Source of the DNA: Domibacillus antri
GTDB taxonomy: Bacteria > Bacillota > Bacilli > Bacillales > Domibacillaceae
Direction of reading: 5' to 3'
NCBI RefSeq assembly: GCF_001936625.1
Contig: NZ_MSDU01000003.1
Span: forward strand, 124,001-188,000
Length of the DNA stretch: 64,000 bases
The stretch's first letter is position 1, and every line of letters starts with the position of its first letter. A model generated the notes under the pieces. The model worked only from the letters and a program-made list of their open reading frames with translations. It made no database searches and had not been told where the DNA came from. Of this stretch, positions 7,299-17,190 are shown one piece after another. The position numbers and the translations under genes are program-made.

Positions 7299-8183
7299 TT
7301 ATACGTTTAAAAAGCGTCTAACCGAAATAAAACTTCCCCAAATACCGATGAAAATCGCAATGATTAAAAGCAGACCCGTTACCGGCAAAACAAGCGGCCA
7401 GTAGCTGATAAAGTCAATAAAATGGGCCGACAGCCGGACCGAGATAGCCTGTTCCGCATAATAGTAGCCAACCAAAACGGACGCAATTGGAATAATGGAG
7501 CCAAGCAGGCCGATCCATAGACCCTCCAATATAAATGGCCAGCGGATAAACCAGTTCGTCGCCCCGACGAGTTTCATAATTTCAATTTCTTTCCGGCGGG
7601 CAAAAATCGTAATCTTAATCGTATTGGAAATTAAAAACATCGCGGTAAACAGCAAGCCGGCAACCAGCACAACTCCTACGTTACGGGCTGTTTTCATAAA
7701 ACTGAACATATTTTCCACTTTTTCTTCTCCGTACACAGCTGTTTCTGTCTGTTCAAACTGCTCTATTTTCCGGGCCGTATCCGGTGTATCCTGCGGCTTC
7801 GCTGTTTTCACAATAAATACGTCGTAGAGCGGATTACTTTGTTCAAATAAAGAAAAATCCCGGCCCATATCCTGAATGATCTTTTGCAGTTCTTCTTCTT
7901 TCGATGAATACTCAATACTCTCGACTTCCGGAAGCGCTTCGATCATCGTTCTTAATTGTTCTTTATCTGCTTCCGTTGCTTCCAGCTTCACATGAACGCG
8001 CACTTCGACATCATTTTCAATGTCGGTCGCGATTTTATTTAAATTAAGCATAATAACCAAAAAGACACCCGTCAATAGTAACGTGACGGTCACAGCCGAC
8101 ACAGAGGCAAAGGTCATCCATCCATTTCTGCGCAGGCTTTTAAAGCTTTCTCTAAAATGTCGGCGTAATGTTCTAGGCTTCAT
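7299..8183 (-). CDS. ftsX: Cell division ABC transporter permease FtsX
   Basis: A 294-residue FtsX. The FRESFKSLRRNGWMTF amphipathic N-terminus is followed by a first membrane span (about 25-47), a roughly 120-residue extracellular domain, and three more spans at 165-290 with ARRKEIEIMKLVGATNWFIRWPF, the cytoplasmic coupling loop. Together with FtsE it gates an extracellular peptidoglycan hydrolase. The chosen ATG (8183) overlaps the ftsE stop by 11 bases. An alternative ATG two codons upstream (8189) sits closer to an AAGGCGGTG site, so the start is uncertain by two residues. Confidence 0.92.
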   Translation of the reverse strand: MKPRTLRRHFRESFKSLRRNGWMTFASVSAVTVTLLLTGVFLVIMLNLNKIATDIENDVEVRVHVKLEATEADKEQLRTMIEALPEVESIEYSSKEEELQKIIQDMGRDFSLFEQSNPLYDVFIVKTAKPQDTPDTARKIEQFEQTETAVYGEEKVENMFSFMKTARNVGVVLVAGLLFTAMFLISNTIKITIFARRKEIEIMKLVGATNWFIRWPFILEGLWIGLLGSIIPIASVLVGYYYAEQAISVRLSAHFIDFISYWPLVLPVTGLLLIIAIFIGIWGSFISVRRFLNV

Positions 8184-8859
8184 AGCCATAATCACCGCCT
8201 TGTTCATCCCGTGCAATCCGTCCGCCTTCAATCGCGATGACGCGGCGGCGGATGGTGTTGACGATATCTTTATTGTGCGTGGCCATCACAATCGTGGTCC
8301 CGCGTTCATTAATCTTTTCAAATAAACGCATAATATCCCATGAGGTATCCGGATCGAGATTCCCTGTCGGCTCATCGGCAATGACCACTTTCGGACTATT
8401 CACAATAGAACGGGCAATCGCCACACGCTGCTGCTCCCCACCGGATAATTCGGTCGGCAGCATGCGCGCTTTATGCTTCAAACCGACAAGATCAAGCACT
8501 TCCATCACCCGTTTCCTGATAACAGCGGGTTCTTCTTCAATGACTTCCAGCGCAAACGCCACATTTTCATACACATTTAAAAGCGGCAGCAATTTGAAGT
8601 CCTGAAAGACAACACCGATCTGGCGCCGCAATGTTGGAATGGAACGCTGTTTAAGTGCCGCTGTATTAATCCCTCCGACAATCACTTTTCCTTCTGTCGG
8701 TTTTTCTTCACGATAAATTAATTTAATAAACGTCGATTTTCCGGCACCGCTTGGACCGACGACATAAACAAAATCTCCTTGTTTGATCGTGACATCAACG
8801 CCTGAGAGGGCCGTGACCCCATTCGGGTATTTTTTCGTCACGCCTTGCATCTCTATCAT
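8173..8859 (-). CDS. ftsE: Cell division ATP-binding protein FtsE
   Basis: A 228-residue ABC ATPase, the same length as B. subtilis FtsE. Walker A is GPSGAGKST (about residues 35-43), the signature is LSGGEQQR (about 138-145), and Walker B is VVIADEPTG. It is the first gene of the ftsE-ftsX-peptidase operon and overlaps ftsX. It powers conformational signalling through FtsX to the secreted hydrolase; in B. subtilis FtsEX also affects sporulation entry and cell elongation. Confidence 0.95.
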   Translation of the reverse strand: MIEMQGVTKKYPNGVTALSGVDVTIKQGDFVYVVGPSGAGKSTFIKLIYREEKPTEGKVIVGGINTAALKQRSIPTLRRQIGVVFQDFKLLPLLNVYENVAFALEVIEEEPAVIRKRVMEVLDLVGLKHKARMLPTELSGGEQQRVAIARSIVNSPKVVIADEPTGNLDPDTSWDIMRLFEKINERGTTIVMATHNKDIVNTIRRRVIAIEGGRIARDEQGGDYGYEA

Positions 8860-9004
8860 TCAATCACCTTGTTTCTTTATTTAGCCGACATGTTTACCCT
8901 GTTTTCGACCCACAAAACATTATAGCATTCTTTCTTTTGTCACATTGCAAAAAATGTGTTACAGATTCATTTCATAACGTAATATACACCTCTATTCTTC
9001 AAAC

Positions 9005-9034
9005 AAAAAAAACGCCCGGATGGACGTTTTTCTT
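9005..9034 (-). terminator. Intrinsic terminator of the ger operon
   Basis: AAAAACG-CC/GG-CGTTTTT stem with T-rich flanks on both strands; it terminates the germination operon and could work in both directions. Confidence 0.75.
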
Positions 9035-9055
9035 TTGTTTACGTTATATACAGGC

Positions 9056-10186
9056 CTATAAGATAACACCGCCGCTAATAATTTTAGTCTTGACACGAAT
9101 CTTCACATCAGCGCTCCGATAAGATTTCTTCCAGTTCATTTTTTCAAATTTCTTTGGATCTTTGGCCATTATTTGGCGCCCGAAGCCTAGCGTGTCTGAG
9201 TCGGCCATTTTCATCTTATCCATCGTCTGAGTGAATATTTTCTCCAGCTCATCAGACACGAGCTTATTCAGCTCGTTCAGCTTTTTTTCATCATCCAGGT
9301 GATCAGGCGGATATTCTAAAACACGGACGCTCAAGTCTAAAGAAATATCTGCCGTTACATGATCTTTATTTGTTGTGTCAACCTTCATCTTTCGTTTTGA
9401 TTTTTCAATTAAAATCGTTAGTTTTCTTCCTTCATCTGCAGGAATTGTAAAGGAAAGCTCCTTTCCCATCTGGTCCGCAAGCAGCAAAAAAGCGGACATC
9501 TCATCCGGTGTGATCGTGCCTGTCATTTTGGTCCCGTTAAACAGCGCTCCGCCACTTATTTCGACAGCCTTATTCTTTTCGTTGTACTTCATGAATGGCA
9601 AAACCGGGTCACTTCCATTATCCAAAAGACTGATACAGATGAATTGCAGATTAGTGACTGGAGCCATGGATTCTTTTTCTGCACTCATAATCAATTTATA
9701 TAAATATTCACTGTGCAGCTGTTCCCCGCTAATTTCACTCTGGAAAAGCGTTCCTGCTTTTCCCTCCACAATCGCTATTTTTGCATTAAGGGGACTGGAT
9801 GCATTTCGATACAGTGCATCTAAAAACGAATATAGCCCTTTTTCAGCACCATCTTCCCCGATAACTAACACGCGTAATTTTGAAACATCAAGAACACCGC
9901 CAACTTTACGGTCCAGTTTATACGCACTGTCCCTAACCGTAATTCCATCCTCCGACATGACCTGACTCGTTTGGGCCTGACCGCCTTGACCCCCTCCTTG
10001 ACCCCCTTGGCCGCTGCTTCCGCCGCCTGCACCTTCTATTGGCATTTCAATCGTCAATGAATACCGATCATCTTCCTGCATATCCATACCGGCTCCAAAA
10101 ATCAGCTTCATCGTTCTAAGCGGCCGTTCGTCCCAGCATCCTGAAAGCAGTATACATATCGGAAACATAATCCACCATTTCTTCAC
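9056..10186 (-). CDS. Spore germination lipoprotein, Ger(x)C family
   Basis: A 376-residue GerAC/GerBC-type lipoprotein. Signal peptide with lipobox LLSGC (Cys about residue 17) followed by the conserved WDERPL. It is the C subunit of a nutrient germinant receptor in the inner spore membrane. A Gly/Gln-rich insertion of about 20 residues (about 54-73, GGGSSGQGGQGGGQGGQ) interrupts domain 1 and is not typical. It overlaps the B-subunit gene by four bases. The germinant cannot be predicted. Confidence 0.9.
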   Translation of the reverse strand: MKKWWIMFPICILLSGCWDERPLRTMKLIFGAGMDMQEDDRYSLTIEMPIEGAGGGSSGQGGQGGGQGGQAQTSQVMSEDGITVRDSAYKLDRKVGGVLDVSKLRVLVIGEDGAEKGLYSFLDALYRNASSPLNAKIAIVEGKAGTLFQSEISGEQLHSEYLYKLIMSAEKESMAPVTNLQFICISLLDNGSDPVLPFMKYNEKNKAVEISGGALFNGTKMTGTITPDEMSAFLLLADQMGKELSFTIPADEGRKLTILIEKSKRKMKVDTTNKDHVTADISLDLSVRVLEYPPDHLDDEKKLNELNKLVSDELEKIFTQTMDKMKMADSDTLGFGRQIMAKDPKKFEKMNWKKSYRSADVKIRVKTKIISGGVIL

Positions 10187-11283
10187 GTTGATTCCTCCCG
10201 CTTGTTTCGGATGATTGCGACTGCAAGCAAAAATGCCGGTACTGCAAATAAAAAGATGGTTGAAAGCGTGCTGATTTTTTCATAGATATTTACCGATTGC
10301 TCGGGATTCGCAGTATAAAATGTGATTGGCAGAATAAGTACTGCAAGCACATAAACGGCTTTCCGGTGGTGCTTCGCCTTCGCAAGTTTCGCAACACCCG
10401 ATGCCGCTAAATACATATAGCTCATAAAAGAAGTAATTGCAAAAATGGCCCATATCGATAAAAAAAGGAGATCAATCCTTTCTATCATTTTTAATTCAAC
10501 TGCCTTGACCATATATAGTACCGGCTCCGGTACATGATTGAGTTTTTTTAAGCTGAAAAACATATACACAAAGGCTGAAAGCAATGTATAAAAGACCGCT
10601 GCTATAGCACTCGCTCCAGCTGCCGCTTTCCACTTTGCTTTTGATGAAGCCTTGGTAACTGGATAAAGCCAGAGTAAAAATTCAAAGCCGGCAAACGAAA
10701 AAAGGGCTTGTTTTGTACCTGATAGAATGGCCGGGGCTCCTTCAGACCCAATAGGCAGAAGATAATATACGTTAAGATGCTTAATGATGAACACAAAAAG
10801 GATAAGCACTATGATAAAAAGAAACGACATTAAGACGTGAAACCGTGCAATAATGCGTATGTTTTCCTGAATGAGATAAACTGTAATCCCGACCACAATG
10901 ACAGCAAAAACGATGTGCGGTGTATGGGGGAAGGCCCAATTAGACGTCAAATAGAGAAAGACAATGAGCATCTGAGCAGCGACGATAAAAAAGAACACTA
11001 TATAAAGAGCATTTACGATAGTGCCAAGCAGCCGTCCCAGAAGAAGAGGAGCAAATTCATACAGCGTTTTATCCGGAAAACGGGAAGATAAAAGCCAAAT
11101 AACCCCTATTCCAATTTGTACAAACAGACCCGCTATTAAAATCGATATCCAGCCATCTTTTCCAGATTCTGTATGTACACTGTATGGAAGCGACAATACG
11201 CCTACACCAATCTGTGTCTGCAAAATAAGAAAAAATAGCTGCTGTGCGCTGATCGTTTTTTTTGTTTTCACTCCTTCATCCAT
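10183..11283 (-). CDS. Spore germination permease, GerB family
   Basis: A 366-residue ten-span membrane protein of the amino acid-polyamine-organocation superfamily, the B subunit of a germinant receptor. The N-terminal QIGVGVLSLPYSV motif (about 24-36) is the conserved helix-1 break of this family. B subunits bind the germinant. The start lies inside the end of gerA (16-base overlap) and the end overlaps gerC by four bases, giving a tight three-gene operon. Confidence 0.92.
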   Translation of the reverse strand: MDEGVKTKKTISAQQLFFLILQTQIGVGVLSLPYSVHTESGKDGWISILIAGLFVQIGIGVIWLLSSRFPDKTLYEFAPLLLGRLLGTIVNALYIVFFFIVAAQMLIVFLYLTSNWAFPHTPHIVFAVIVVGITVYLIQENIRIIARFHVLMSFLFIIVLILFVFIIKHLNVYYLLPIGSEGAPAILSGTKQALFSFAGFEFLLWLYPVTKASSKAKWKAAAGASAIAAVFYTLLSAFVYMFFSLKKLNHVPEPVLYMVKAVELKMIERIDLLFLSIWAIFAITSFMSYMYLAASGVAKLAKAKHHRKAVYVLAVLILPITFYTANPEQSVNIYEKISTLSTIFLFAVPAFLLAVAIIRNKREEST

Positions 11284-12749
11284 TCCCGTGACCCCTCTTC
11301 CTTCGTTTCATCAAGCGGCATGCTGTCAGTTGGACGCGTTTTTTGCTTCCAAATCGCACGGCGAATAAATGTATCCTTTAAGTCCTTCCACCGGAGCGGT
11401 GCAAATGGGGCAAAATAAGGCGTCTTCAGCGATTCCAATTTACACAGGTGAATAACAATGACCATCATGATGAAAATAAGACCATAAAACCCAAACAGCG
11501 AAGCCGACACCATAAATGGGAAACGGAGAAGACGAATCGTCATATTCATTTCCGTTGATGGCACAACATAGGATGCAATTGCGGTAAGCGCAACGACAAT
11601 GAGCGTAAAGTTGGAAACTAGGCCGGCACTGACGACAGCATCGCCGATAACGAGACCGCCGACAATCCCAATTGTCTGCCCAATTGGACTCGGAAGCCGG
11701 ATACCTGCTTCCCGGATTAATTCAATCGTCATTTCCATAAACAACGCTTCTACAATTGTCGGATACGGTATATCCGCAACAGATCCTTTCATTTGCACAA
11801 TTAAATCCCCCGGCACAACTTCAAGATGAAAGCTCGTCACCGCAATGTAAAAGGCCGGCAAAAGGACCGCTATAAAAAAAGCAAAAAGACGGAGCAGCCG
11901 GTAAAACGACCCTGATAACGGCCGGCTCGTATAATCATCCGGAGACTGGTAAAATGTGATGAAATTTACGGGCGCAATAATACATGTTGGGGTTCCATCA
12001 TTTAATATCGCAATTCTCCCTTCCATGATATTTGCTGCTACGCGATCGGGACGCTCTGTGCTTAGAAATTGCGGAAATGGTGATAATGTTGAATCCTCTA
12101 TCATTTGTTCAATATGTCCTGCACTGTAGATCATTTCCGCATTAATCGAATCGACTCGCCTTTTTATTTCTTTGACGAGCTCCGGGTTTGCAATTTCCTT
12201 TTCATACACAATCGCAATTTGTTTCTTTGCTCTTTCCCCTTTTTCTGCAAATTCAATAACAAGCTCCTTGCTTTGGACACGTTTACGCAGAAGAAAAAGA
12301 TTCGTATTTAAATTTTCAACAAATCCATCGTGTGCTCCGCGCACAATTTTTTCATTCAGTGGCTCTGTAATGGTCCGAAGCGCCGTTCTTTCTGTGCCGC
12401 ATATAAGACAAGCCGTACGCCCTTCAAAAAATACGAGTGTCTTTCCAATCAATAGAGCATTCATGGCTGCTTCATAATCAGCGGCATCATCACGTTCAAT
12501 TGCCGTCAGTGCATCTTCCGGGTTTTTCGATTTATTTTCCGCAAGGGGCCGCAAGATATGCTCCTCCACCCGTAATGAATCAACAAGAGTCACTAAGTAT
12601 AATGCGATCCCCGCTGTTTTACCGAATGAAAATTTCCGTTGTTTTACATCATCTGCATCACCAAGCATTTCTGTGAGACGCTTGGCATTTTCATCTGCAG
12701 ATGGAGAAAAAGCCGCTAATTTATTGCCTCGCCAAAAAGACATGCGCAT
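11268..12749 (-). CDS. Spore germination protein, GerA family
   Basis: A 493-residue A subunit of a nutrient germinant receptor. It has a large soluble N-terminal part (about 1-285) and four to five membrane spans (about 290-435), including the conserved PFPQFLSTERPDRVAANIMEG region near residue 230. A subunits oligomerise to form an ion channel. The start ATG follows GGGAGTGAG; a second ATG two codons later is equally possible. The operon sits between ftsE and cccB, where B. subtilis has no ger genes, so it has moved into this otherwise conserved neighbourhood. Confidence 0.92.
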   Translation of the reverse strand: MRMSFWRGNKLAAFSPSADENAKRLTEMLGDADDVKQRKFSFGKTAGIALYLVTLVDSLRVEEHILRPLAENKSKNPEDALTAIERDDAADYEAAMNALLIGKTLVFFEGRTACLICGTERTALRTITEPLNEKIVRGAHDGFVENLNTNLFLLRKRVQSKELVIEFAEKGERAKKQIAIVYEKEIANPELVKEIKRRVDSINAEMIYSAGHIEQMIEDSTLSPFPQFLSTERPDRVAANIMEGRIAILNDGTPTCIIAPVNFITFYQSPDDYTSRPLSGSFYRLLRLFAFFIAVLLPAFYIAVTSFHLEVVPGDLIVQMKGSVADIPYPTIVEALFMEMTIELIREAGIRLPSPIGQTIGIVGGLVIGDAVVSAGLVSNFTLIVVALTAIASYVVPSTEMNMTIRLLRFPFMVSASLFGFYGLIFIMMVIVIHLCKLESLKTPYFAPFAPLRWKDLKDTFIRRAIWKQKTRPTDSMPLDETKEEGSREWMKE

Positions 12750-12798
12750 CTCACTCCCTTTTTCTATAGCATGGGAAGAACTGAGTTATTTATACATG

Positions 12799-12830
12799 AA
12801 AAGAGCGGACTCTGGTGAGCCCGCTCTTTT
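12799..12830 (-). terminator. Intrinsic terminator of cccB
   Basis: AAAAGAGCGG/CCGCTCTTTT stem, symmetrical enough to act on either strand. Confidence 0.75.
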
Positions 12831-12837
12831 CAACTTA

Positions 12838-13221
12838 TTATTTTTTCTCTGCCAGCCATGCTGCGACGGCTTCTGCCTCTTCGCCTTCCACAACGTTTGG
12901 CGGCATTTGGCCCTGGCCGTTTTCAATGATCGCTAAGATTTCATCTTTGCTGTATTTCGCACCTGCTTTGTCAAGTGCCGGTCCAAATCCGCCTTCAAGA
13001 TTGCCTCCATGGCAGCTTAGACAGCTTTGCTGGTATACTTCTTCACCAGCAGCGGCTGTTGTTGTGGCGTCATTTGTTCCTTCTTCTGTTGTTTCATCCA
13101 CCGCTTCTTCTGTTTCTTCCACAGCATTTTCTGTGTCCTCTGCCGCATCATCACCGCCGCATGCCGCCAGTGCGACTGAGGAGCCGAGCAAAAGCGCAAG
13201 CAATGTTTTTTTCATTTCCAT
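12838..13221 (-). CDS. cccB: Cytochrome c-551 lipoprotein CccB
   Basis: A 127-residue membrane-anchored cytochrome c. Lipobox ALAAC puts the lipidated cysteine at residue 21. An acidic linker rich in Glu, Asp and Thr (25-55) leads to the haem site C67-LS-C70-H71, with M106 in GQMPP as the likely axial ligand. CccB carries electrons on the outer membrane face. Its position next to prfB and secA matches B. subtilis. The ATG has AAGGGGG seven bases upstream. Confidence 0.9.
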   Translation of the reverse strand: MEMKKTLLALLLGSSVALAACGGDDAAEDTENAVEETEEAVDETTEEGTNDATTTAAAGEEVYQQSCLSCHGGNLEGGFGPALDKAGAKYSKDEILAIIENGQGQMPPNVVEGEEAEAVAAWLAEKK

Positions 13222-13359
13222 TTGAAAACCCCCTTTTGAAAATGGATGGTCGTGCCATGATTTAGTATACCAATTCTGCCCGATTCAAAACATTTGCTCT
13301 ATGACAAATCTGGTACGATTTCACTTTAGTTTTCCCTTTTTTCAAAAGAAAAACCCCAT

Positions 13360-13388
13360 AAAAATAGGCGTTGCCACAACGGACAGCG
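13360..13388 (-). terminator. Probable terminator of prfB
   Basis: GGCGCTGTCC pairs imperfectly with GGCAACGCC on the minus strand and is followed by ATTTTTAT. The stem has a mismatch and a bulge, so confidence is moderate. Confidence 0.45.
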
Positions 13389-13397
13389 CCGGATTAT

Positions 13398-14496
13398 TTA
13401 TAAACGTGAACGAAGATAGGCGTTGATAAACGCGTCAAGATCACCATCCATCACAGCTTGAATGTTGCCTGTTTCTTCACTTGTCCGGTGGTCTTTAACC
13501 ATGGAATAAGGATGGAAAACATAAGAACGAATCTGGCTTCCCCAGCCGATTTCTTTCTGTTCGCCGCGAATTTCCGCAAGTTCCGCTTCCTGTTCCTCGA
13601 GTTTACGCTGATACAATTTTGCTTTCAGCATATTCATGGCGCGGTCGCGGTTTTTAATTTGTGATCGTTCCGTCTGACACGTGACGACAACACCTGTCGG
13701 AATATGCGTGATCCGGACAGCGGAGTCCGTCGTATTAATGTGCTGACCGCCGGCGCCGCTCGCACGGTACGTATCGACTTTCAAATCTTCTGTGCGAATT
13801 TCGATTTCAATTTCATCGTTAAATTCCGGCATGACTTCACACGATACAAATGACGTATGGCGGCGTCCTGATGAATCAAACGGCGAAATACGAACGAGAC
13901 GATGCACGCCTTTCTCCGCTTTCAAGTAGCCATAGGCGTTATGACCTTTAATGAGCAGGGTGACACTTTTCACACCCGCTTCATCACCTGGCAGGTAATC
14001 GAGTGTTTCGACTTTAAAACCGCGTTTTTCCGCCCAGCGCGTGTACATGCGCAGAAGAAGCGACGCCCAATCCTGTGACTCGGTACCGCCGGCGCCCGGA
14101 TGCAGCTCCAAAATCGCATTATTTTTATCGTGCGGCTCGCTGAGAAGAAGCTGTAATTCATAGTTTTCAAGACGCTTAATAAATTCTTTCGTTTCGTTCG
14201 AAAGTTCTTCCTGCAAATCCGCATCACTTTCTTCTTTTAAAAGCTCGTGCGTCATTTCAAGGTTTTCCTGCGTCTCCACAAGATCCTTATATTCGTTAAC
14301 AAGCTCTTTTAATGCGTTTGATTCATTAATGACAGCTTGTGCACTTTGCTGGTCGTCCCAAAAGTCCGGTTCAAGCATGCGCTCTTCCAGTTCCGCCATA
14401 CGTGCCTCTTTGTTTTCTAAGTCAAAGAGACCCCCTGAAGTCCGCCAGTTTCCCGGCTGAATTGTCCAGCTCATTACGAATTTCAAATAGTTCCAT
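13398..14496 (-). CDS. prfB: Peptide chain release factor 2, with programmed +1 frameshift
   Basis: RF2 is encoded in two overlapping frames. Frame one starts at ATG 14496 (AGAGGTG site upstream) and ends after 24 codons at an in-frame TGA (14424-14422). Translation continues in the +1 frame from 14423, giving 365 residues in total. The tripeptide anticodon SPF equivalent (CEVM...region) and the GGQ motif [11 protein letters not shown] (peptidyl-tRNA hydrolysis) are present. RF2 recognises TGA and TAA, so low RF2 raises frameshifting and its own synthesis. It lies 88 bases downstream of secA, as in B. subtilis. Confidence 0.95.
14418..14437 (-). other. Programmed +1 frameshift signal in prfB
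   Basis: On the minus strand an internal AGGGGG Shine-Dalgarno-like element is followed by the slippery CTT-TGA-C. This is the canonical arrangement that moves ribosomes one base forward at the weak TGAC stop. Confidence 0.92.
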
Positions 14497-14584
14497 ATTG
14501 TACACCTCTAATAATTTTTAATTTTTAAGCAAAGCTTTTGCGCACCGCGCTATTATGCTTGCCGCATCAAAGCGGTCAGCTCCG

Positions 14585-17095
14585 CTATTCTTGGAGCCCG
14601 TGGCAGTTTTTATATTTTTTTCCGCTTCCGCACGGACATGGCTCATTACGGCCAATTTCCGGCGCTTTACGGAGCGGTTTTTTCTTTTTCGGCGCTTCGT
14701 CTTCTTTTGGATTCACCGCTTGGCCTTTGGCGACTTCCTGACGCTCCAGGTTGCTTCGGATTTCCGCTTTCATCACGTATCTCGACGCCTCTTCATTAAT
14801 GGCTGCGATCATTTTCTCAAACATCGCGAACCCTTCATTCTGGTACTCGCGGAGCGGATCAATTTGTCCGTATGCGCGCAAATGAATCCCTTGACGAAGC
14901 TGGTCCATCGCATCAATATGGTTAATCCATTTTGAATCCACCGCCCGCAGAAGAACCACTTTTTCAAACTCCCGCATTTTTTCAGAGCCGAGCTGTTCTT
15001 CACGCTCATCATATCGGGCAGCCACTTTATCCCAGATAATACCAGTTATTTCATTTAAGTCCTTACCACGCAGTTCATCTGCAGTAAGCGCACCTTCCTC
15101 AAGTAAATTCGCGTTCACTGTATCCGCAATGCCTTCAGCGTCAAACGGTTCCGCCGCATCCTCATCATTCGCATGCGCCGCAATCGTTGAACCGATTGTT
15201 TTTGTGACCATGTCTTCTAAGATGGCGCGCAGGTTTTCGGATTCCAGCACTTCATCACGCTGCTTGTAAATAATTTCACGCTGCTGGCGAAGCACATCAT
15301 CGTATTCGAGAAGCCGCTTACGGGCATCAAAGTTGTTTCCTTCCACGCGTTTTTGCGCAGATTCAACCGCACGTGAAACCATTTTGCTTTGAATCGGCTG
15401 TGTATCATCCATACCGAGTTTTTCCATCATCGATTTCATATTGTCCGAGCCGAAGCGGCGCATTAATTCATCTTCCATCGATAAATAAAATTGCGTCACA
15501 CCCGGGTCTCCCTGACGTCCTGAACGTCCGCGGAGCTGGTTGTCAATCCGGCGTGATTCATGACGTTCCGTCCCAATTACAGCAAGGCCGCCCAGTTCTT
15601 TCACGCCTTCACCAAGTTTAATATCGGTACCGCGCCCGGCCATGTTTGTCGCGATCGTTACGGAACCGGGCTGGCCGGCATTTAAAATAATTTCCGCTTC
15701 ACGTTCATGGTTTTTCGCATTTAACACATTATGCGGAACGCCTTTTTTCTTCAGATGAGCAGAAATTAATTCAGAGGTTTCAATCGCAACTGTCCCGACG
15801 AGCACCGGCTGTCTCGCCTGATAACGTTCATAAATATCTTCCACAACGGCCATAAATTTGCCGTTCATGGATGCGTAAATTAAATCTGCGCGGTCATCAC
15901 GGGCAATCGGACGGTTTGTCGGAATCACCACCACACGCATGTTGTAAATGTTGCGGAACTCTTCTTCCTCCGTTTTGGCCGTACCGGTCATACCAGACAG
16001 TTTTTCGTACATACGGAAATAGTTCTGGAAGGTGATCGTCGCCATCGTCATGCTTTCGTTTTGAATCTCGACGCCTTCTTTCGCTTCAATCGCCTGATGC
16101 AGCCCGTCAGAATATCGGCGTCCTTTCATTAAACGGCCGGTGAACTGGTCAACAATGACAACCTCGCCGTCCTGCACAACATAATCAACATCGCGATGCA
16201 TTGTCACACGCGCTTTTAACGCCTGCGTAATGTGATGATTCAAACCGACATGCTTCAAATCAAACAAGTTTTCGATGCCGAATGCTTTTTCTGCTTTCGT
16301 CATTCCTTCTTCCGTCAAAAGAACACTTTTCGTTTTAATATCAACGGTAAAATCGTCTTCTTCTTTCAATGTGCGTACAAATGAAAACGCATGAATGTAC
16401 AGCTGCGTTGATTTTGCCGCCTGGCCGGAAATGATCAGCGGAGTACGCGCTTCATCGATCAGAATAGAGTCCACTTCATCGATGACAGCAAAGTGAAGCG
16501 GCCGCTGTACTTTATGCTCTTTATACAGCACCATATTGTCACGCAGGTAATCGAAACCGAATTCATTGTTTGTTCCGTACGTAATATCCGCCGCATACGC
16601 TTCTTTTTTTTGTTCTTTTGACAGGCTGTTCAAGTTTAATCCGACTGATAAGCCGAGAAACTCATACAAGCGCCCCATTTCTTCGGCATCACGGGATGCG
16701 AGGTATTCATTAACGGTAATAACGTGAACCCCTTTGCCGGAAAGCGCGTTTAAATACACAGGCATCGTGGCCGTCAATGTTTTCCCTTCCCCCGTTTTCA
16801 TTTCAGAAATATTGCCTTCATGAAGGGCAATCCCCCCCATCAGCTGTACACGATATGGATATAGCCCGAGTACACGCTCCGCCGCTTCGCGTACAACAGC
16901 GAACGCTTCTGTCAGCATCTGATCAAGGGACTCGCCTTTTTGAAACCGCTCTTTAAATTCAGATGTTTTCGCTTTTAGCTCCGCATCCGATAGCGCAGCT
17001 GTTTCAGCCGCAAGCGCTTCTATTTTGTCCGCCATTTTTTCAAGTTTTTTTACTTCTTTTTTATTTGCATCAAATACTTTATCTAATAAACCCAT
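14585..17095 (-). CDS. secA: Preprotein translocase ATPase SecA
   Basis: An 836-residue SecA. Walker A is MKTGEGKT (about 99-106), the DEAD-type motif is [17 protein letters not shown], and the preprotein crosslinking, scaffold and wing domains follow. The C-terminal zinc motif [15 protein letters not shown] (about 818-832) binds SecB-like partners or phospholipid. SecA drives export through SecYEG. AAGGAGC lies nine bases before the ATG. The gene sits between the SEC-C protein and prfB. Confidence 0.98.
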   Translation of the reverse strand: MGLLDKVFDANKKEVKKLEKMADKIEALAAETAALSDAELKAKTSEFKERFQKGESLDQMLTEAFAVVREAAERVLGLYPYRVQLMGGIALHEGNISEMKTGEGKTLTATMPVYLNALSGKGVHVITVNEYLASRDAEEMGRLYEFLGLSVGLNLNSLSKEQKKEAYAADITYGTNNEFGFDYLRDNMVLYKEHKVQRPLHFAVIDEVDSILIDEARTPLIISGQAAKSTQLYIHAFSFVRTLKEEDDFTVDIKTKSVLLTEEGMTKAEKAFGIENLFDLKHVGLNHHITQALKARVTMHRDVDYVVQDGEVVIVDQFTGRLMKGRRYSDGLHQAIEAKEGVEIQNESMTMATITFQNYFRMYEKLSGMTGTAKTEEEEFRNIYNMRVVVIPTNRPIARDDRADLIYASMNGKFMAVVEDIYERYQARQPVLVGTVAIETSELISAHLKKKGVPHNVLNAKNHEREAEIILNAGQPGSVTIATNMAGRGTDIKLGEGVKELGGLAVIGTERHESRRIDNQLRGRSGRQGDPGVTQFYLSMEDELMRRFGSDNMKSMMEKLGMDDTQPIQSKMVSRAVESAQKRVEGNNFDARKRLLEYDDVLRQQREIIYKQRDEVLESENLRAILEDMVTKTIGSTIAAHANDEDAAEPFDAEGIADTVNANLLEEGALTADELRGKDLNEITGIIWDKVAARYDEREEQLGSEKMREFEKVVLLRAVDSKWINHIDAMDQLRQGIHLRAYGQIDPLREYQNEGFAMFEKMIAAINEEASRYVMKAEIRSNLERQEVAKGQAVNPKEDEAPKKKKPLRKAPEIGRNEPCPCGSGKKYKNCHGLQE

Positions 17096-17190
17096 TTAAA
17101 ACGCTCCTTTTCAGGTTCAACAGGGTAAAACCTTTACAATTTTCCTATTTAATAGTACCACTTCTAAAGGTGAGCGTATACTCATATGGT

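Noticed and set aside
13398-14486. prfB as a gene starting in a single frame, or as a pseudogene with an early stop
   Set aside because: The in-frame TGA is the well-known programmed frameshift site with its AGGGGG and CTT-TGA-C elements, and the correct ATG and ribosome site are at 14496.
14585-17095. Several long frames on the opposite strand of secA, prfB, fliD and comFA
   Set aside because: They have no ribosome sites, no family resemblance, and follow the codon pattern of the genes they mirror.
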